Part shown: piece after piece, positions 26,101 through 36,379 of the stretch
Layout: the number at the start of each line of letters is the position of its first letter
How positions within the stretch are numbered: position 1 is the first letter of the stretch
NCBI GenBank assembly: GCA_002943765.1
Contig: PQWQ01000011.1
Span: forward strand, 62,001-126,000
Direction: 5' to 3'
Origin: Psoroptes ovis
Taxonomy: Eukaryota; Arthropoda; Arachnida; Sarcoptiformes; Psoroptidae
DNA length: 64,000 nucleotides
The notes under the pieces: model-generated
The model's input: the letters and a program-made list of their open reading frames with translations, nothing else
Database searches by the model: none
Told to the model about the DNA's origin: nothing
Translations under genes and position numbers: made by a program

Positions 26101-29100
26101 AAAAAGCTTTCAGGAAGTTCACCTAACATTGCTGGTCATTTATCTGTGGTTTCGACAATTGATGATAACTCTTTATCATCACGTGATCCAATTTGGCCTT
26201 CAAGTTTTTGTCCGAACGCTTCTAACAATAATAATTCATCGAATAAATCATCGTCTAAAGTGAATTTGAGACGTAATAATCCAAACAATGAACAACAGCA
26301 ACAGCCACGAATGCATCCAAATCTGCTCAAAGTAAAACAAGCTCCTACACCACCAAAACGTACTAGTTCTTTTCGTGATTCAACTTACCAAGATAAACAG
26401 CCAGGTAATTGTAGAATGATTCCATTTTTTCAGTAGTTCTGACTATTTTTGAATTTTTATTTAGGCGATGAAGACATAGTCAAAGGTGCAGAACAAACTA
26501 TGAATGATATTGAAAAAGTATTCGAAAATTTAAGCTCAATCGAGAAAACCATGGCAGATTTCACTGCACAACAATCTGTAACACTTGATGATTGTAATAA
26601 TAGCTCATCTTATGTGTATAATTCAGATAATGATCAGCAACGCAACTACAATTCCAACACAGTATCTTCAACATCATCAACACGCTCTAGTTTGAATAAT
26701 GCTCAATTTGTGAACAATAGTAATACTTCACACCAACACCAAATGATGATGATTCCAAACTCAAAATCTAAATCATCTCGCATAAAATCTAATTCAAAAA
26801 ATAAATTAAATTTAGACCGACACATATCGATTGAACCGACCAAACAACAAGATCAAAAACAATCGGATTCAAAATCTAATAAAAAATCTGATATAGATAT
26901 GAAAAAAGCTATAAATCGTTATGGAACGATACCCAAAGGCACGCAAATCAATGCCTATTTAGATTCATTACGGCCACAAAATGAATTACCAGATGCGAAT
27001 TTTCAACCTAACAATGATATTGATAATAATAATGAAAGTTTTATTCAAAGTCCATCATCATCTACTGTTGATTTTTTAAATTTAGATATACATAATTCGA
27101 GTAATAGCAACAATATTCTAACTTTACAACATGCAGCAGCATCATCGATGAAATCATCACCAAATTATCCAAAAATAACAACATTTTCGAAAGATATCAA
27201 CAATGCATCAATATTAGAAGATATTTCCAATAATAACCAATCATCAGTAGCAGCAAAATTAAATCAAAATTTTAATTTTACTAGACGAAAATCTGATTTA
27301 ACGCATTCAAAAACAATTGAAAATGTTAATTATAATTTTAAATGTTCAAGACAAGCAAGACAGCTCAGAAATAGCAGTAAAAATCATCTTCAACTATTAA
27401 AATCTGTCCCGTCACCACGATTGCCTTTGAAATCACCACCAAATGCTGATAATATTGTAGATCAGAATTCTAATACTGCTAATGATTTGACATTTAATCA
27501 AATTACACCGCCACCACCACTAACGGCCGAAGATGAAACATCATCATCGAATAATAATGTTTCGAAATTAAATCTGAGCAAAAGTGAATCTTTTGATTTT
27601 GTTTCATTTAAACCATCGACAATTACATCATTGGATGATGCAATTGATCAATCGAATTTAATGACATTAGATGAAATAATAAATCCGGAAGATTTTCCAC
27701 CGCCTCCATCAACTTCTGATCTTAGTAATGATTTTCAAAATGATGATGTTGTTGATGGGTCATCAACATCAAAAATACAACATAACAATGATGATAATAG
27801 TGAGAAAGATAAATTGACAAAAAAATTATCAAAAGATAAAACAAATAATAATAAACCAGAGTCACCAAAAAATAATACTAAAGATTCGCGTTCCAAAATA
27901 TCAGCTAAACGTTCAATAATTGATTCAAAAATTCCTATTCAAAATTCTGCAATCATTAAAGAATTGGACGAAAATTTCCGATTAAAAACACAAAAATCAA
28001 CGACAAAGGACCAAAATGCAACAAAATTAGCAAACACAACTAAAACTTCATCATTCCTATTCAAACGAAGCTCTAAACCGGAACCAAGCTGTCCAGCGCC
28101 CGCCATTCCAATATTTTCAAATATTTCTCAATCTAAATTCTATACAAAAAATATGACTAACAACAATAATAATAACAATGATTCTTCAGTTGATACGAAT
28201 AATAGCAACGCTACAGCTGCTGCTGCCGTGGATGCTGAATATGTGACACCAGTGTTGAAAAAAGTTCCTCATAAACCCTTTCAATCAGACAATAACAATT
28301 GTAATCAACAGCAGCAGCAAACATCAACAAAATCGACGAAAACATCAAAAGCATCAAAAATTGCATCTTTTTTCAATAGTAATTCAAATTTTAAAAATCA
28401 GAAACAATCTTCAAAATCATCGGAAGAAAAGAAAACAAAATCAAATCATGATCATAAAAATAATAATGAAAACAATACGGAAATGATTGATCAATCATCA
28501 TCTACATCAGCAACAGCAATGATGAATAAATCAATAATATCACAATCAGGATATGATGCTGATAATGATGATGATGAAAATATAACCAAACGTCATAGTG
28601 GTGTATCGGATTATAAGAAATTTTGGGAAAAGCATACCACTACAACATCATTGAATCCGACCAACAGCAATAATAATAGCAATGGTGGTGAAACATCCGA
28701 TTCCGGTATATCTGGTTCCATTTCTAAAAGTAATGACTCAGTTATTTCATTGACAAGTTCAATAAATTCATCATCAAATTTAATAAATAATAATAATAAT
28801 AATAACAATAAAAATTCAGCAATGATTTCATCTAGTCCTAAATTAAGTACACGTGGCAATTTGAATAAAAAAACATCAGCGGCTGCTGAAAGCCCACCAG
28901 AACAATCCAAAATGAAGAACTTGTTAATTGCTGAAAAATCTCAGTAAGTATATACCCAAATTCAATTATAATAAATTAATTGATTTATTTTTGAAATGTT
29001 TATTCCCATCATTCAATTGATTTATAATTTTTTTCTCGATGCTCATTTTAGAATTCCAACACGTAAATCATTACTGAGAAATTCAAGTGAATCGTCATCA

Positions 29101-29736
29101 ATGAATTCCTCATCTTCTAATAAAATTTCTGTCAATAAAAATACTAACAATAATAATAATTTCAATGTTATATTAAAACCAGTTTCAGATAATAATCATA
29201 TTGTTGCATCGATGAAATTGAAAAAAACGAATTTGAATCATGAAACGATTGGTGGTAGTAATAATAATAATAATAGCAACAGCAAAATGAATTCAAGTTC
29301 TAATAATAATAATATTGATGAAATTATCAATACTATCGGTACAAATAAAGAAGCAATAATTGAATTTTCAAAACAAATTGAATTAATGTTACAAGAACAA
29401 TTGAAACAGCAACAACAAAATAAAAATTCAAATTCTGAAAATAATAATACAACGACAACAATATCGAATATAAGTCCATCAAAATTATCGAATAATTTGA
29501 AACGTATTTGTGATCAAGTGATAATATTCAATAAGCAATGTTTATCATTTTCTGATCAAACATTATTACCGCAACAACGTTTTCGTTTTCGTGAATTATT
29601 GCTGAAAATGGAGAAAAATAATGAATCACTGCGATCAATAAATTCATTGACAGATAATAATAATTCATTATATGAAAAACAAATGAATGAATTACAATCG
29701 AATTTGAAAGATATTATTTTATTCATCAACAAATAA
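20155..29736 (+). CDS. Abl: Abl non-receptor tyrosine kinase
   Basis: Cytoplasmic tyrosine kinase controlling actin dynamics, axon guidance and epithelial shape. My exon join is 20155-20800, 24238-24540, 24674-26404, 26465-28943 and 29052-29736. All junctions are GT-AG, the frame closes, and the product is 1947 aa. It starts MGAQGSK, an N-myristoylation consensus, followed by His/Gln-rich sequence. SH3 lies at about 298-352 (ALYDF, WCEA) and SH2 at 359-445 ([14 protein letters not shown]). The kinase domain lies at about 478-730, with glycine loop [12 protein letters not shown], Lys501 in AVKTL, gatekeeper Thr545, [14 protein letters not shown] and activation-loop Tyr623. All catalytic residues are present. 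A long Ser/Asn-rich tail with Pro motifs ([10 protein letters not shown]) ends in a helical F-actin-binding domain from about 1825. The very short third intron (60 bp) and the 3.4 kb first intron are notable. Identification is certain; the isoform start is less so. Confidence 0.97.
20801..24237 (+). other. First intron of Abl (3.4 kb)
   Basis: Donor AATG|GTAAGT and acceptor GAAATAG|AT. The split codon restores Asp before [15 protein letters not shown]-rich, with a poly-A run near 21390, GAT repeats near 21422, and a GT tract near 22756. A second promoter with an alternative first exon, as in vertebrate ABL genes, cannot be excluded, but no alternative coding exon with a Met was recognised. 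Confidence 0.7.
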
Positions 29737-30279
29737 TTGATTCCACCGAAATTGATCCTTGATCAGAATATAATATTGATTGAAAAAGTGCCAAAAATGT
29801 TAGGAAAAAATCAGATATGTAATTATAAATCATATCCAAATACGAATAACAAAAAATTCTCAAACAAAAACAAAAATAATTAAGCAGCAAATCAAATGAA
29901 ATTACATACTCAAATTCTATGAAATCAATGAATGATATATTGATACACCATTCATCATACACCTTGAAGTTTTTTTCTAGTCCATTATTTAATTATAATT
30001 AATTATCATAATTTTTCCTATTAATTATCATTACTCCTGACCTTTCTTTCCTCTGATATATACATTTCTCCCACTACAAAGCTTTTAATTTAAAGATTTT
30101 AAATAATAATTTCATAATTTTCCAAGTAACTGAAAATTCTACTTCAAAACAATACAATTTTCCACTATATATTTGAGACCAAAATTATTTTTTATATAAA
30201 AATATTATTATTTCAATTGTGTAAACATTCGCATTGATTTGAAATTTTTGATTTGATAATAATATTATCTAATATTTGG

Positions 30280-30285
30280 AATAAA
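30280..30285 (+). terminator. Candidate polyadenylation signal of Abl
   Basis: AATAAA 544 bp after the Abl stop codon. It lies about 30 bp from the oppositely oriented signal of the neighbouring gene. Confidence 0.45.
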
Positions 30286-30313
30286 ATTAATTTTTAATTC
30301 AAAATTCTCAAGA

Positions 30314-30319
30314 TTTATT
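30314..30319 (-). terminator. Candidate polyadenylation signal of the BPHL-like gene
   Basis: TTTATT on the plus strand, read as AATAAA on the minus strand, about 56 bp beyond the stop codon at 30375. Confidence 0.55.
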
Positions 30320-30374
30320 AATTAATTAATGAATGCTTGAAGATTTTGTCTTTAATCTTTTAATTGGATTCAAT

Positions 30375-31297
30375 TCAAACATTGGTATGATTATCATTGA
30401 AAAATTTTTCAACAGTATGTTTAAATTTTAACGGTTCCAAATGATGAAGATTATGGCCACAATTAGGGAAACGAATCAAACGGCTATTCGGTACATTTGA
30501 TGAAACGAATTCCGCTTGACGTAATTCGATGAAAAAATCTCGATCACCATGTAAAACTAATACTGGACATTGAATTTTTTTCAAACCATCTTTAACTGGT
30601 CCTAATAAACCATCTGGATAATAGCGGCCATAATTTTCAATGGCTAAGTCTAAATGTCTTTGCCATAAATCTTCAACACGATCAATATCATTATCATATA
30701 CACGTTCATATTTACGCAATAATTCAATGTCCCAATTTTGTATATCTCTTGACCACATAATGTGTTTCGCTGCTGATTCAGTATGAAATGTCATCAAACC
30801 CTGCACGACGACGGATTTTATTTGTTGTCCACCGAATTTTCTTGCCATTATTATGGCTACTTTTGAACCTTCAGACCAGCCATATACTGAATATTCATTG
30901 TAACCAAGTTTCTTGATCGAGATGAAAAAAAAATCAACGAAAATTTCAAAAATTTTTTAGAAAAAAAAATTTCACAGCATACCTGCATTAATTCATTGCA
31001 ACGATCAGCATCATCATGCAGCACATTTGGTCCTGTTGGACGTTCAGGCGGTATTGAACGTCCCCAGCCAGGTAATTCAACACAAATAAATGTAAAACGT
31101 TCAAAATCTAAACAGCCAGAATTATTTGTATCGAATTGTATGTCGAAATCACTTTTAGCTGTACCGATTGCGCCCGGTATTACAAGTACTTTTATTGGAC
31201 CATTACCGAATTTTTCATAGCAAATATTAAATTCATTAATTTTTATGAAACTCATTTCGTAGAAAGATGATAAAAAATAACAATTAAAGATTTTCAA
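30375..31297 (-). CDS. BPHL: Alpha/beta hydrolase, BPHL/valacyclovir-hydrolase-like
   Basis: Serine hydrolase of the biphenyl-hydrolase-like family. The vertebrate member cleaves alpha-amino-acid esters and homocysteine thiolactone. Two exons, 31297-30983 and 30911-30375, are split by a 71 bp GT-AG intron at phase 0 and give 283 aa, close to the family length. The nucleophile elbow is GWSEG (Ser118), the acid is in HGDRD (Asp230), and the base is in CGHNLH (His258), so the triad is complete. The oxyanion region VIPGAIGT and the ELPGWGRS strand-loop fit the fold. The next Met (31255) begins MSFIKINEF and lies directly before the first beta strand. The upstream 14 residues could be a weak organelle presequence, or the second Met could be the true start. 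It is transcribed divergently from the ITP-like gene and convergently with Abl. Confidence 0.93.
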
Positions 31298-31755
31298 ACA
31301 AAATGAAACATAAAGATAAGAAAACGATCAAACAGAAACACCATATGCAAATGATCACGGTCGATTGAATTGGTTGATTTCAACTGAATTGTTATTTTAT
31401 TTCATCTATTTTTTTGGAGCCCAATATGCACATATCTAACACTGATAATGATGATGATGAATCGAATCAACTGACAAAAAACAATGGAAAATCAAATCCG
31501 ATTTCTTCTTTGGAAGAAGGATAATTTTGAAAAAATAACAACTTTCAACCATTCAAATAGTTAACTTATGGCTGTTATGTATGGATGAGTGTCTTTAATA
31601 ATTCATATAATTACGAAGAAAACAACAAATATGAAGATAATTTCTAGTGATATTTTTATTTTTTTCAAAATTTTATACTTGTTTTTTTCCAACATTTTTT
31701 CCATGATTTGATTTGCTTTCGCCCATAGGTATCATTTCTCACAACGGGTTTTTCA

Positions 31756-31779
31756 GTGTGTGTGTGTGTGTGTGTGTGT
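31756..31779. repeat. (GT)12 microsatellite
   Basis: Twelve consecutive GT units in the intergenic region upstream of the ITP-like gene. Confidence 0.9.
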
Positions 31780-32822
31780 CAGTCTTTGTATCGTTTTTTA
31801 TTTTTATTATTTTGTTTTTTCATCTTTTTTTTTTGATAACATCATGACAAAATAATGATGATAATATATTCAATTCAATGGAAGAAATTGAAAAAATCTC
31901 CACAAAACTAGTTTTATTCTAAGGAAAAACTTTCAAAATAATTTTCTCGTAATTTTATCATTACCATTATCATTCAGGTAATTTACTCTTTATCGAATAT
32001 TTTTTTATTTTGTGAATTTTCTCTTTTTGATTTGAAATTTTTTCTTATTAGATCATGATTATCATCAAAAAATCATTGCATATTGAACATTAGTGAAATT
32101 GATCAATCATTTTCCATTGTTTTTGATGATGAATATTGGTCAAATGCCATTTGATTTTGACCATTATGAATCAATTGATAATCATATTGATTCGATATTG
32201 ATCAATTGATTGATTCGAAATATTTTTTTTTCTCTCAAAATGATACGAAAATAGATTTTTCACTATGATTCAGCATTACAATAAAACAAAATTAAAATGT
32301 TGACGTCATTTAAACGATATCAAAATAAACTAATTAACATTGATCGAAAATAATGATTTTACAATATCATAATTATTTAATTATTTTAAATTTAAATTAA
32401 TTGAATTAATTTTTTTCAAAATTTCATTTGAGCAAAAAAAACGGATATAGACCAAAGCAATAAACAATAATGATATTAAAAATAATGGCTAAAGCAATGA
32501 TAAAATCATACGATTTTTTTCTGTTATTTTCATGGATTTTCATTTCAATTTCACACATTCATACAAACACAAACAATCGATGCATTTATAAAGATTAAAT
32601 TGATCATTAGTTCACAACATAAATGAAAAAATGATACAAGGATTAATGGAATGAATGGAGAAAAAAATTTAAATTTAACATTTCACATTTGTATTATGGA
32701 TGCTTTCCTGTTTTGTTATGTTTGTATTCGGTTTAATATGTTAATATCACATTATAATACTAGCAAATGTTCTGGATTAGCATCGATATAATTAGAAATA
32801 GACATGGCCAAATTTTCATCGA

Positions 32823-32829
32823 TATAAAA
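32823..32829 (+). promoter_or_regulatory. Candidate TATA box of the ITP-like gene
   Basis: TATAAAA 127 bp upstream of the prohormone start codon, followed 25-35 bp later by TCATTTCGG, which could hold the transcription start. TATAA-like words are common in this AT-rich DNA, so the assignment rests only on position. Confidence 0.3.
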
Positions 32830-32949
32830 ACGATTTGATTCTGATTTCATTTCGGAGAAAAATTCTTGCATTTGAATCCGATTGCATAATTGTGTGTCTA
32901 TAAATTTTTTCTATCAGTGTCAACAAATCATCATTATCGATCTGAAACA

Positions 32950-33384
32950 ATGATGATATTCAAAACTTCAATAATCATAAATTTGATTGTCATAATCAAC
33001 ATTTTCTACTTGTCATCAGCATCATTAATACGATTGAATAATGATGATTCTTTGATTAATAATAATAACAATAATATCAATAACGATAATGAAATGATGG
33101 AATCACAATCACAGCAACATCATAATCAACAACAACAAATGGAACGTATGAAGAAGACAAGTTTTTCAAGTATTGGATGTTTAGGAACATACGATCGTTC
33201 AAAATTTGCACGTTTAGATCGTGTTTGTGATGAATGTTATCAATTATATCGTGATCAAGAATTGCATAAATCTTGTAGAGAATTTTGCTTCAAGAATGAT
33301 GTATTTCCTGCATGTGTCGATGCATTGATGTTATCACATGAAGAAAAAGAATTGAGCGATATTGTCAATGAAATGTTGGGTTAA
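32950..33384 (+). CDS. ITP: Ion transport peptide / CHH-family prohormone
   Basis: Secreted neurohormone precursor of 144 aa in the crustacean hyperglycaemic hormone/ion transport peptide superfamily, which regulates ion and water transport or energy metabolism. The open frame extends upstream but its first ATG is 32950. From there residues 1-24 form a clear signal peptide ending in LSSA. An Asn/Gln-rich precursor-related segment follows (25-67), then the Lys-Lys site at 68-69. The mature part holds six Cys at 77, 93, 96, 109, 113 and 122. These spacings equal the family's C7, C23, C26, C39, C43, C52 pattern, and YDRSKFARLDRVCDECY is diagnostic. The chain ends in Met-Leu-Gly, so C-terminal amidation using the terminal Gly is possible. 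The coding region is continuous with no intron, unlike the usual ITP gene with alternative ITP/ITPL exons. Confidence 0.94.
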   Translation: MMIFKTSIIINLIVIINIFYLSSASLIRLNNDDSLINNNNNNINNDNEMMESQSQQHHNQQQQMERMKKTSFSSIGCLGTYDRSKFARLDRVCDECYQLYRDQELHKSCREFCFKNDVFPACVDALMLSHEEKELSDIVNEMLG

Positions 33385-33560
33385 AATTTCACGAAAATTT
33401 TCGGCAAAAATTCATACTTAAATTCATCGAATCCTAATCATCATCATCATCATCATTAGAAATGGATGAAAAACCATCACGTAATCGATAAATGAAGTCT
33501 TAAATCATGATTCAAAGAAAATAATTATAATTTCAGTAAAAATTGACTAATTTTATCAAG

Positions 33561-33566
33561 AATAAA
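33561..33566 (+). terminator. Polyadenylation signal of the ITP-like gene
   Basis: AATAAA 177 bp after the stop codon, with a second copy at 33592-33597. Confidence 0.5.
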
Positions 33567-33607
33567 AATAAAATGAGATTTTTCTTTTTCAAATAAAATA
33601 ATCATTG

Positions 33608-33613
33608 TTTATT
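33608..33613 (-). terminator. Polyadenylation signal of RFC1
   Basis: TTTATT on the plus strand (AATAAA on the minus strand), about 130 bp beyond the RFC1 stop codon and about 10 bp from the second ITP signal. Confidence 0.5.
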
Positions 33614-33742
33614 CAAAATTTTTTTCTTATATATAAATAAGCTAACACCAGAAGAAATGTAAAAATTCATGAAATTTTTGTACACAAATATCATGTGGAA
33701 TTCAGAAAATAAGTTTCGATTTTTATAGTGGCAATATAATAA

Positions 33743-36379
33743 TTAATAATAATCAGCCATTACTTCATCATTAACGGTGAAATCATCATCATCATCATCG
33801 ATGGATTCATCTTGTGATGAATCCCAATCATTTTTCTTATTCTTTTTTCCTTTTTTCGATTTGGTAGAAATATTTCTACAATCATTATCACGTGCATATG
33901 GTAGCGTGAAATCTTTTTTGTTGTAAGCACGAGTTAATGCTGCCTTTATTTTCGAATCGATTGTTTTCATTGGATCATTATCACCTGACCATAAACAAAA
34001 TTCCATCATAGAATCCATGTCTTCTTTTGTTAATGAGTATTGTTCCATCAGTTCGATAACATTCGTAATGGCTGTATCTTTGTCTAAATTTTTCAATGAA
34101 TTTATGATAATATTACGGAAAAATTCAAAATATTCCATTATGATTGATTGTTTAGATGCATTAATCGATAGCTTCATGTGTGATGTCAATTCATCCGTAA
34201 TACGTTTGTTCTTGTTTGTTGTCGAAAGTTTGCCCATAAATTGTGGAAATTGCGGGAAACCTAGACCATTTTCACTACGCATATATGCACCAGGCATAAC
34301 AGTTGAAAACATTGCTTGCATTGGTAATAGAGACCATGATTGATTGGAGCGTATTTCTTTTTCAATCAAATCCGAACGTGATATCGAATCAATTGACTTA
34401 TATAAACGCTTTAATTGTTTACCAATGCTGGGTCTATTTAAGTAAAAGAAAAACAAACGAAATTCGTTAAAATAAACATTTTGATATGAGGAAAAATAAA
34501 TATAAATTAATAAGATATTATGAAATATATAGGAAATAAGTTTAAAATCAAAACAAACATACTGTTTACTAGATAAATTGATCGATATATAATTTTCATA
34601 AACAAATAAAGGCATTATTGAATAATCACAAAAAAATAAATTTGATTTATCATCCAAAGACATCATAGCATAATCTTGGCCAGTAGCGAATACTTTCTTA
34701 ACAGCTTCGAATGGTGTCTATATTTTATGATAGAAAAATATATTAGAAAATATAATTTATAGCAAAAAAAATCAAATCAAACAAACCAATCGAACATCTT
34801 TAATGGGTCGCTTATTATCAAAAGGAGTTTTATTATCAATCGATTTAGGAATAGTAGCTGTTTGTATTGATAATAAATAAAGATTATTTATACATTGTCG
34901 TATATCATAATTTGACGACACTATCGATTCATCTAAGATTTCTGCATTATTTATTTTCATTTTTTCTTTGTGTGCAATTGACATTAACATTCCTCTTATT
35001 TGTTCCAATCTTGGCCGATGAAAACGCAAATCAAAGCAATAATTAACTAATGAACGCATTTTCTGATCACCGCGATCATTGCAAATGCAAATAATCGGTA
35101 TTTTTGTTGTTTTGATCAACTGTATTAATTCAGCTATACCACCGCGATCTTCATTGCCAGAAACACCGTCAACTTCATCCATTATTAAACAGTGTTGTGC
35201 TGATAATTTTTTTTCATTAACAGATTTAGTTGATGATCGAAAAAAATTTGTAAGTTTAGTATTCTGTAATAAATCACGAACATTATCATTTATTGATCTC
35301 TTGTTTCTTTGATCTGATGCATTCAATTCAAGATAATCATATCCCAATTCACGACATACTAATTGTGCAGTTGTAGTTTTGCCTATTCCTGGAGGGCCGC
35401 TAAGTAAAGCTGCACGGAATCCTGCACCATCATCTGGTCCCCATTTTCCGAATCCAGGTTTTTTGTCCATATTTGAATGCCAATTTTTTAGCCATTTTAT
35501 CAATTTATTCAATGAACTACGATCACCTTGTTGCCCTATAATTTGTCCAACGTTTTTCGGTCTATATTTATCAACCCATAATTCTGAAACACGTTTTTCT
35601 TCAATGATTCTTGGTAAACATTCGACCTGAACATGGTTAGATTTTTTTGGTGATTTCAACTTTTTCACGGTTGATGTTTCGGATTTGTTTGTCAATTTTG
35701 ATGATGATTTTTCACCATCAATCGAAGATTTAGCTTTGCTCATAGGTTTTTCACGGATTGTATCATCAATAATCGATTTACTTTTTTTGTCATCAATTTT
35801 TTCTTTTGTTTTCGCGGATTTTTGTTGAATTTTATCATTTGATTTTGCTGAATTGATTGTTGTGTACACATATCCATCATCGTCTTCTTCTTTTTTGGTT
35901 TCATATTTAGATTTATTATCATTTTTACTTTTATCTGATTGCGGCTGCTGTTTTTCTTTAGCTTCAGGATATTTTGGCTTGAAATAATTCAGTATGTTAT
36001 TCTTTTGAGTTGGAGGTGATGCGACTTTTGGTGATTTCGAAGAAGTTTTTTGTGGCATTTCATTATCATCTTCACCTCTAGCTAATTTTTTAGCACGAAT
36101 TTTGGCATTTTTCTTAATATCATTAATGGAATCGCTAACAATTTCTTGCTTGTGTTTACTCTTAAGATTAACATTATCATCTTCATCGCTACTAGATGCG
36201 ATGACAATGCGTTTCATTCGTCTTTTACGTTTGTCATCATCATTACCATTGGTTTCGGGCTTTTTTTTCTTATTCCGAGAATCACGTTTCGTTGAAGCAG
36301 GAATGTACATTTCATTATCACTATCATTGTCATCATCATCTAAGATTGGATGTTTTCGTTTATGTTTCATTGAACTCAT
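33743..36379 (-). CDS. RFC1: Replication factor C large subunit, lacking the BRCT domain
   Basis: Largest subunit of the clamp loader that opens PCNA and loads it on primer-template DNA. Three exons on the minus strand, 36379-34787, 34717-34563 and 34433-33743, give 812 aa with GT-AG introns of 69 and 129 bp. Residues 1-260 are charged and low-complexity, with a KKKK nuclear-type signal and a QKNNILNYF segment (125-133) that resembles a PCNA-interacting box. Residues 265-500 are the AAA+ core: ELWVDKYRPKNVGQIIGQQGD, Walker A SGPPGIGKTT (327-336), Walker B LIMDEVDG (398-405). The C-terminal RFC1 domain follows, with MSLDDKSNLFFCDYS, SWSLLPMQAMFSTVMPG and KAALTRAYNK. It ends in a Lys-rich nuclear-signal-like tail and acidic residues. 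Metazoan RFC1 normally has a BRCT domain before the AAA+ core. Here that interval (134-264) is about 130 residues of Lys/Ser/Asp-rich sequence. Confidence 0.96.

Larger units (their letters stand above)
29737..30374. other. Convergent 3' region of Abl and the BPHL-like gene
   Basis: 638 bp of AT-rich 3' UTR. The plus-strand AATAAA at 30280 and the minus-strand signal at 30314 define the two gene ends. The open frame at 29726-29962 on the minus strand has no conserved content. Confidence 0.6.
31298..32949. other. Divergent intergenic region between BPHL-like and ITP-like genes
   Basis: 1.65 kb, AT-rich, no coding signal. It contains a GT microsatellite at 31756-31779 and a candidate TATA box at 32823. 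Confidence 0.6.
33385..33742. other. Convergent 3' flanks of ITP-like and RFC1 genes
   Basis: 358 bp between converging stop codons. AATAAA at 33561 and 33592 serves the plus strand and TTTATT at 33608 serves the minus strand. Nothing else is seen. Confidence 0.6.
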
